Shown piece after piece: positions 59,301-64,000 of a stretch of DNA of 64,000 nucleotides. Position 1 is the stretch's first letter. Each line of letters opens with the position of its first letter. The notes below the pieces were generated by a model. That model did not search any database. It saw nothing but the letters and a program-made list of their open reading frames with translations, and was not told the DNA's origin. Where the stretch lies: contig NC_062253.1 of the NCBI RefSeq assembly GCF_905475465.1, forward strand, positions 2,294,001 through 2,358,000, read 5' to 3'. A program made the position numbers and the translations under genes. This DNA is from Pieris napi. Taxonomy: Eukaryota > Arthropoda > Insecta > Lepidoptera > Pieridae.

Positions 59301-62103
59301 ATTACTATAATATTTTATAAATTACAAAATTTTTGAGATAAATTAAATAAAAATTCAATGCTTTTATTTAAATAAAAATACAAATTTTTAATACAATACA
59401 TCCTCGCTCCAGGCACAAAATCTATTATTTTTCTAATTTATTTAACAATATATTTTTTTCTATGGCCCAGAATTCTCTTTTATGCTCTCTTTCTTCATCT
59501 TTAAATGCCCATTGCTTTCTCTTATTTAGAAGCTCTTCCTTTCAATTGACTTTCATTTCCTTCGACAGACAACAATATCATGTCTTTGACTTTTTCCTCG
59601 ATAGGGGGTAAGAGGAGTAGCAGCACTAGGGCCACCTCCTGTACGATATGTTTCAGCATGAACAAGGCAGACTTTTTTCTTGTAGCCCTCTTTAAGCTTT
59701 AGCACTGCGAAAGTTTACCCCACTTGTGCTATTAAACAGCGCCTCCAGCGTCTTCCAGCACTGCTCTTTCTCCTGCCAGGTGACTGAGTCACTCTTTTTA
59801 TTTTCTAATATATTTTTATGGTCAGCAACAAGCGAAGTTAGAAGGTCAACGTCTTCCCGGCTGAAATTGACGCTTCTTTCACGTTTTTGCGTAGGCATTT
59901 TTTTAAGTTAAAGAACCAACCTCGAATCACAAAAACAACATACACAAACTACTCAGAGAAAATTTATATTTGTAATAATATGTACTAAAATACTCAATAA
60001 CCTAACAAACAATAATACCATATGAAAATGACAGCCCGTTTCGTTACAAGTAATATTAAATGACCAGCAAAAAGGTTAAGGTTCTATGTTTTTCTATAGA
60101 ATTTTGTAACTTTAAATGTTCGTAACAAAAAAACAAACAAAACGTTGCATAGCTACTTTATCCATACATTGTGAAACAGACCCTTAGTCTTACTTATTTT
60201 ATTTCGTTCCAAAAACACGAACTTTTGGTGTGCTTGAACACAACATATTGCATTGAACGAAACGCGGTCGAGAGGCAAGGATCACGCAAAAGATTGCTGT
60301 CAATCTTTTGTCAAATAAACAATCGGATAGCAGAAATGTTTATTGGCATGCAGATTGGAGATCGGTCTTTAGATATGAATCAGTCCAAGATTGGTTATAA
60401 TCATAGATTGAGGATACATTATTAATTTTGGCCGTAAGAGAGCTGGTTAACCTAGAATATTAATTAACAGGAATATTCCTCCTAATTATTTAAGTTTCGT
60501 GATCCTGTTAACACCTGGAACAAAAACTTACTAGACTTCTTAATCTACTGGACACTTAGTAGAACTGACTATACTGTAGTTTAGTAATATAGTTTCTTCA
60601 GGACACAGTTTTGGTGCGCATCATGATGATAACTTTCCAAATCCGGAATGTAAGGGCTATCTGATGGGGTCTCAATCGTCCACTACACAAACGGCCCATA
60701 GTCTCGAGTTCTCGCTGTGCAGTAAACGGCTCATCGCTGCTACTTTGAGCAGCATGAGCTATTGTCTCGCTGTGACTGAAAGACCATATTGTGGAAATGG
60801 TAAGTGAAAAACGGCTATGATGAGGTGTTTGTATTTTAGATAGACCATTTACTTCAAATGGCGTATACTTTAGTAAGGAATCTTGACGCCAGATTGTCCT
60901 CACCGTTTAGCCATTCTGTTAGGTTAGCGGCTTTTTCCCTTGGCGTTGCGTAGAGATGTGAGGTATCTCTGCATCTTCTACTGCATTTACCATGGAAAGT
61001 GTTGAGAGTTGTTCGGACCTGCAGCTGAACTTCATCATCGGACCTCGACGCCCGTCGTTCCACAAATGAGCGTTTTTTAAGCAGTTTTTGCCGCGCACCT
61101 CCACTATGTGGAACCAGCTGCCCACTGAAGTATCTCCGAACCAATTGGACTAAGAGTCCTTTAAGAAAAGGGCATAACAATTCCTATAAGGCCGGTAACG
61201 CACTCTGGCATTGACCCTCCCAATCGGTATCATTTAACAGCAGGTGAGCCTCGTGTCCCTTTCTCTCAGTTTTGTTTCTTTAGGAACTTTGGTAATTCTT
61301 ATGTCTAAAACATGCTCTTTCTAGGTATAGTGGAAAAGGGGGAGGCCTGCGACTGTGGTCTTCCATTCTACTGCAAGACTAGAGATCCCTGCTGCACCCC
61401 CAGAGCTGGTGGAACACTTGATTCTGAGTAATAATAATTGACATACATTGCCATTTAGAAATACCTAATCATTACTGCATTTAAGGAGTCCCGTCACATT
61501 ATTAAAAAAAAAGTGAATTCCTGAACGAATAATAATGGTGGTTAATGGTTAATGGACTCAGTTTCCGCACTTAGGTAGACTCTCATTGGGTCCGTTGTTG
61601 TTCCTTGCTAACTAAGCCAGCCAAGGTCCTTCCAGAAACACAGAAGTCTATTCCTGCAACTAAACCGAGAGTAGATTCTCTGGGACTCAAGTAAAAAATT
61701 GCAGCTGCCTTGCGATTTTGTAACTCACTGGCAGAACTCCTTATCAGAATGCCAAATCGTAAAATGACTGCTTCACGACTGATTTGAGCGCGACCGCCGC
61801 TGCGAAAACCGCTGTGAGAGTTCGAAAAGTGAGAAACAGAATCGCAAGGCTGGTCTATTTAGAATTCCGTACCATACTAATGAGATTATTACCAAATTAT
61901 AGTGTCAGTTTTGAGGGTTGAGGTTGTTGTTACAAATAATTACGTCCACTTGGCTTTTTCTTTTCGAAATTATTTATATGAATAATCACAATTTTGTTTT
62001 AAGCATAGATATTTGTGACGATATGCGCGACTGCGAAGGCCAAGGTTTGTTATACCAAGGGTCAGAACCAGTCTGTTGCACACATCTGTTACTGGGGAAA
62101 TGA
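50343..62103 (+). CDS. ADAM-family zinc metalloprotease (ADAM10/17-like), 10 exons
   Basis: A secretory-pathway metalloprotease of the family that sheds membrane proteins. Exons: 50343-50505, 52780-52968, 53516-53628, 54747-54869, 55791-55905, 56746-56941, 57484-57647, 60602-60799, 61325-61427, 62004-62103. All introns are GT-AG and phases agree; 1464 nt give 487 residues. The start MSKISWLLYLNLVVIQA is a signal peptide. The prodomain runs to about residue 165 (YGFPVEDPESGSAEGYIG). The catalytic domain begins near ARVCELLLLADKEFY. The active site, spanning two exons, is HEMGHSFGAHHD: His352, Glu353, His356, His362. Met376 in GYLMGS is the Met-turn candidate. YCGNG, then IVEKGEACDCG, starts a disintegrin region, which stops soon after PVCC. 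No cysteine-rich, EGF or membrane segment is found. The last exon is the least certain. A decayed Harbinger lies in the intron before the active-site exon. Confidence 0.82.
50546..50950 (-). repeat. LINE 3'-end fragment, family B
   Basis: AAACTCAAACTCAAACCG tandem, ACTTTATTCATATTGGTAAC, AAGGGCGTAGAGCGGGCAAG and GGAGCAAATCAATCCCAAGG. It lies 40 bases after the first ADAM exon and extends to about GTGTCCTGTCC. Confidence 0.65.
51340..51415 (-). mobile_element. MITE with GGAGCGTTCAAGTAT end, partial
   Basis: A G-homopolymer (about 51355) and TACGTCATACTTGAACGGCC resemble one end of the element at 11813 and 56510. Confidence 0.4.
52074..52320 (+). mobile_element. tRNA-derived SINE, family 1
   Basis: Head TATTGGCTTCAGCGTGCGAC, box B GGTTCGATCCCGGCTG, and the TGCGTCAGGTACAGGAGGCT body. 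The tail is lost after AATGAAACAGATACA. It is in the first ADAM intron. Confidence 0.75.
52395..52770 (+). mobile_element. MITE of the AGAAGTTATACTTCTTT family, abutting an ADAM exon
   Basis: Both termini are present: GAAGTTATACTTCTTTAGGC at the left and CTAAAGAAGTTTAACTTTTT ... ACACGCACCCTTTTTTTTT at the right. The terminal T-run runs directly into GTTTTCTAG, the acceptor of ADAM exon 2 at 52780. Confidence 0.75.
53010..53275 (-). repeat. LINE ORF2 C-terminus and tail, family A
   Basis: GGCAAACGGGCAGAAGGCTC, TTAAGTGATACCACCGCCCA and GTGGGCAGCTGGTTCCACAT are inverses of the family A copies elsewhere. It is in the second ADAM intron. Confidence 0.65.
53321..53499. mobile_element. Pogo/Tigger-like MITE with TA duplication
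   Basis: 179 bp, ends CAGTACTCTTTATAACGC and ACGTTATAAAGAGATTGCACTG, flanked by TA (53319-53320, 53500-53501). Internal GTTATA motifs repeat. It lies 16 bases before ADAM exon 3. Confidence 0.7.
54950..55212 (-). mobile_element. tRNA-derived SINE, family 1
   Basis: - strand head GGCCTAGTGGCTTCAACTTG, box B region GTTTGATCCCCCGC and tail ending in CGCCACTGATTTA. It is in an ADAM intron. Confidence 0.7.
55318..55650 (+). repeat. LINE 3'-end fragment, family B, + orientation
   Basis: CTTGGGATTGATTTGCTCCA, GAACTGGTAGTAAATGTAAA and CCATATGAATGAAGTTATTT are the inverse of 50546-50950. Confidence 0.65.
56038..56264. mobile_element. PIF-type MITE, copy 5 (longest)
   Basis: 227 bp with arms of about 75 bases: CCTTGCGATTCTGTAACTCA at the left and its inverse at the right (one change, CAGGG for CAAGG). 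CAG flanks on both sides (56035-56037, 56265-56267). It lies in the ADAM intron before exon 6. Confidence 0.8.
56510..56740 (-). mobile_element. MITE with GGAGCGTTCAAGTAT end, abutting an ADAM exon
   Basis: AAGCGTTACGATGCGGGGCG at the left and ATACTTGAACGCTCCCT at the right are the inverse of 11813-12048. It ends 5 bases before the AG of ADAM exon 6 (56746). Confidence 0.65.
57749..58231 (+). mobile_element. MITE of the AGAAGTTATACTTCTTT family
   Basis: GAAGTCATACTTCTTTAGGC to AAAGAAGTATAACTTCTTAC plus ACACGCACCCTTTTTTTT. The longest copy (about 480 bp), keeping the GCACGCCGCCTTTGTTCACT segment shared with 3271-3697. Confidence 0.7.
58640..59310 (+). pseudogene. Harbinger transposase remnant
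   Basis: The N-terminal reading FTFRFRLTKEALETLLHKLM and, after a gap, NVVERT, then GKNRFPKIGLSKK and VQAVIVACAVLHNIAIDMRD are N- and C-terminal motifs of Harbinger nucleases. The middle with the first catalytic Asp residues is missing, and a frameshift lies near 59045. It sits in the seventh ADAM intron. Confidence 0.75.
59565..59898 (-). pseudogene. Myb/SANT-like partner gene of the decayed Harbinger
   Basis: The ATG at 59898 begins MPTQKRERSVNFSREDVDLL, then WQEKEQCWKTLEALFNSTSG, matching the Myb/SANT-like domain found in Harbinger partner proteins. A one-base shift near 59700 moves the reading to KLKEGYKKKVCLVHAETYRT and GGGPSAATPLTPYRGK. It is on the opposite strand to the transposase remnant, as expected for a divergent or convergent element. 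Confidence 0.7.
61030..61260 (+). repeat. LINE ORF2 C-terminus and tail, family A
   Basis: Reading FLPRTSTMWNQLPTEVSPNQ, a stop, then ESFKKRA. It ends GGTATCATTTAACAGCAGG. This copy gives the clearest protein reading of the family. It lies in an ADAM intron. Confidence 0.7.
61708..61849. mobile_element. PIF-type MITE, copy 6
   Basis: 142 bp, CCTTGCGATTTTGTAACTCA at the left and AACAGAATCGCAAGG at the right, flanked by CTG on both sides (61705-61707, 61850-61852). Confidence 0.75.
62004..62103 (+). CDS. Putative last ADAM exon (least certain)
   Basis: The acceptor TTTTGTTTTAAG at 62003 fits the phase of the donor GTAATA at 61428. The reading DIDICDDMRDCEGQGLLYQG, then SEPVCCTHLLLGK, ends at TGA 62101-62103. 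Cysteine spacing resembles the SQGPCC part of ADAM10 disintegrin domains. No usable GT follows before the stop. The stop could be genuine (secreted form) or a disabling change. Shifting one frame after CCTH gives a further open stretch containing RRDYLVLGYVGLMIVHIH. Confidence 0.45.
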
Positions 62104-62556
62104 ACAGCGCATACCGAGGCGCGACTACTTAGTGTTAGGTTATGTGGGATTAATGATTGTGCATATCCACTAAAACCCTAAGGCGCCACCAGCAATCGCC
62201 TTAGGCGGGATGCGTTAACAGCAGAGCCTACGCCCATTGATAGTTTGTGAAGATACTTGACACAGAAAATATCCTGCACAGACCGGGCCATTCGCTTTTA
62301 GTAATAGCGTGGTGAGATCGGGACCAGCACTTACAGGGTTCACTGATGCACAGATCCCCCTTAACAGACGTTTCCTACTGAATGCTGTCTCCGACACTAT
62401 CGACATCTTTGTATGCTCGCACACATATTAAAAAAAACTTTAGAGGTGTCAAGGGACACCCGGATGGAACGAAATTCCTTTCGATTAATTTATATGTTAA
62501 TTGGTATCATAACAGTATGATAGATTTTCTCGACACCAATCTTACGACGAAAAAAA

Positions 62557-62676
62557 AAGTCAACATCACGAGGTGTTCCCAGGCGGTCACCCATCCAAGT
62601 ACTGACCTCGCCCGACGTTGCTATACTTCGGTGATCGGATGAGAACCGGTGTATTCAACGTGGTATGGACGTTGGC
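62557..62676 (-). rRNA. 5S ribosomal RNA
   Basis: On the - strand it starts GCCAACGTCCATACCACGTT and continues through GATCACCGAAGTATAGCAAC, GGTCAGTACTTGGATGGGTG and CCTCGTGATGTTGAC. This is the full 119-120 nt insect 5S sequence, followed by a T-run that serves as the RNA polymerase III terminator. One visible oddity is GTATAGC where GTTAAGC is expected in loop A/helix II, so function is uncertain. Upstream spacer (62690-62800) is shared with the next unit. Confidence 0.85.
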
Positions 62677-62689
62677 GATAGTTAAATCG

Positions 62690-63055
62690 AAAATGTAAAA
62701 TATAAAAACTATAGCAAAAAGTGTCGTTACAACTTTTGGTCTTAATTTATTCCGTCTAGCCCTCTTTCGCTACGCTCGATAACTTCGTTCCAACAAGACT
62801 AATTTAGTAAAGTGATTCCAAAAATAATTTTCATTTCTTATCCCTACAAAAAAAAAGCCAACAACACAAGGTGTTCTCAGGCGGTCACCCATCCAAGTAC
62901 TGACCTCGCCCGACGTTGCTTAACTTCGGTGATCAGACGAGAACCGGTGTATTAAAACAATAGCAAAAAAGTGTCGTGACAACTTTTCGTAAGAATTTTT
63001 TCCGTCTAGCCCCCTTTCACAACGCGCGATAAGGAACTTCGTTCCAATCGTTCCA
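62690..63055 (-). repeat. Homologous 5S spacer units
   Basis: GCAAAAAGTGTCGTTACAAC / CGTCTAGCCCTCTTTCGCTA at 62713-62795 recurs as GCAAAAAAGTGTCGTGACAA / CGTCTAGCCCCCTTTCACAA at 62962-63050. The two spacers beside two 5S copies show a tandem 5S array remnant, not a single dispersed copy. Confidence 0.75.
62867..62954 (-). pseudogene. 5S rRNA copy lacking its 5' end
   Basis: Starts (- strand) at AATACACCGGTTCTCGTCTG and runs to CACCTTGTGTTGTTGGC and a T-run. The first 24 or so bases are deleted together with the adjoining spacer. It keeps GAAGTTAAGCAACGTC. Without its 5' end it cannot make 5S rRNA. Confidence 0.8.
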
Positions 63056-63134
63056 AAAACATTAATATGTAAAGGTTACTACACAGTTAATGACTACCTA
63101 GAATGTCTTCTAGGCGTGGCAATAGTTCTAATTA

Positions 63135-63475
63135 TATTGTTATAATTTTTTTGTTATCTTTGAAGTGCTGTGAATATGTGTAATGGTGAATGTGGTAAAT
63201 CACAGAACAGATATTTTTTTTAAGTACTTATGTGACTTTAATGATGCTGTGGTTTATGACATTTTCCTTTGAATAATTGTAATGTAGAGGGAGGGTAAAA
63301 CTTGCTGAGTTTCTTGTCCGTTCTTCTCAGAACAAGGCCTCCTGGTAGTTTTGCGAAAGGCTAGTCGGAACGGCGTAGTCTTGCTCTTTCGCGAATTTTG
63401 TAAACGTTTTTGACATTCATAAGAATGCCCTAAGACGCATCTAAACTGAATAAACGTATTTTGATTGATTGATTG
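63135..63475 (+). repeat. 5'-truncated LINE tail (CR1-like), family E
   Basis: TGGTAAATCACAGAACAGAT, GAACAAGGCCTCCTGGTAGT, TGACATTCATAAGAATGCCC and the terminal GATTGATTGATTGA tandem. It is the inverse of 628-948. Confidence 0.65.
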
Positions 63476-63884
63476 AGTGAGTTCACAGTAGCGACATTAT
63501 CGTATTGGCTTAGTACTGTACGGATAGTGTTTGTATTTTTGTAAATAAATAAATATAGAGACATTAAATTGCAGTGTTCTTCACAAGGAAGGTTGCTCGG
63601 TAGCGCCACGTGCAAATTGTCATCCGTCTCAGGGCCTCTGTTGCAACGCAGACTGTCACTATGCTAACCTCACAAAGAGTGGCATCGTAAGTATTCTTAC
63701 AAATGCAAATTGCAATAATTATGAGTTTGCGACTCTATTAGTTGTAAGCGCAATCTTTTTGAAGTTTGGAGAGAGAATATGGGACGGCGTGTAAGAGAAG
63801 GACTCTTCGTGTTTACTCTTTCTCACTACCGTGAGTATAGGGCTTAGATATTTATATGATCGTTTTAATATTTTGTATAGGCAC

Positions 63885-64000
63885 ATAATTCGACTTAGGG
63901 TCTTTGAAAAGGCGTACCGATTCTTAAAAGGCAACCCACTCGCGATCCCTCTGGCATTGAGTGTGTCTATGGGCGGTGGTATCACTTAAACGGTTACGTG
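63885..64000 (+). repeat. LINE family A tail, runs off the window
   Basis: CGACTTAGGGTCTTTGAAAA, CCCTCTGGCATTGAGTGTGT and GGGCGGTGGTATCACTTAAA match the family A tail. Confidence 0.6.

Noticed and set aside
60598..61180. - strand ORFs over 60598-61180
   Set aside because: They are antisense to the ADAM active-site exon and to a family A LINE fragment.

Overview
The window looks like nuclear DNA of a lepidopteran insect. It is AT-rich and intron-rich, and it is packed with tRNA-derived SINEs, 5'-truncated LINE tails and MITEs of the kinds common in moths and butterflies. It also holds a 5S rRNA gene of insect type. The species cannot be named from the sequence alone.

Three host genes were assembled exon by exon, and the reading phase is consistent at every junction. 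(1) Positions 1-9873, + strand: the 3' half of a dystrobrevin gene, the cytoplasmic partner of dystrophin. Eight exons give 210 residues and a stop, and there is a candidate alternative last exon at 7817. (2) Positions 28161-17362, - strand: a complete 470-residue, 12-helix sugar transporter of the insect facilitated trehalose transporter (Tret1-like) group, in seven exons. (3) Positions 50343-62103, + strand: an ADAM-family zinc metalloprotease in ten exons, with signal peptide, prodomain, an intact HExGHxxGxxHD site and a short disintegrin-like region. It runs to a stop before any cysteine-rich or transmembrane region.

Between and inside these genes lie mobile elements. The most complete is a 3159-bp PIF/Harbinger element (28783-31941) with identical 49-bp terminal inverted repeats and a TAA target duplication. 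Its transposase (- strand) and its MADF-BESS partner gene (+ strand) are interleaved: each gene's single intron contains the main exon of the other. The transposase is intact by reading frame; the partner gene has a one-base homopolymer frameshift. A second, decayed Harbinger element lies in an ADAM intron, and a decayed mariner lies at 46191-47291.

Other content includes hAT MITEs with exact 8-bp target duplications, pogo-like MITEs flanked by TA, a PIF-type MITE family with CWG duplications, and several long foldback elements. There are two tRNA-SINE families and at least five LINE tail families. A two-unit remnant of a 5S rDNA array is at 62550-63055. The rest of the intergenic DNA (12-16 kb, 33-50 kb) is AT-rich and shows no host gene that I can support.
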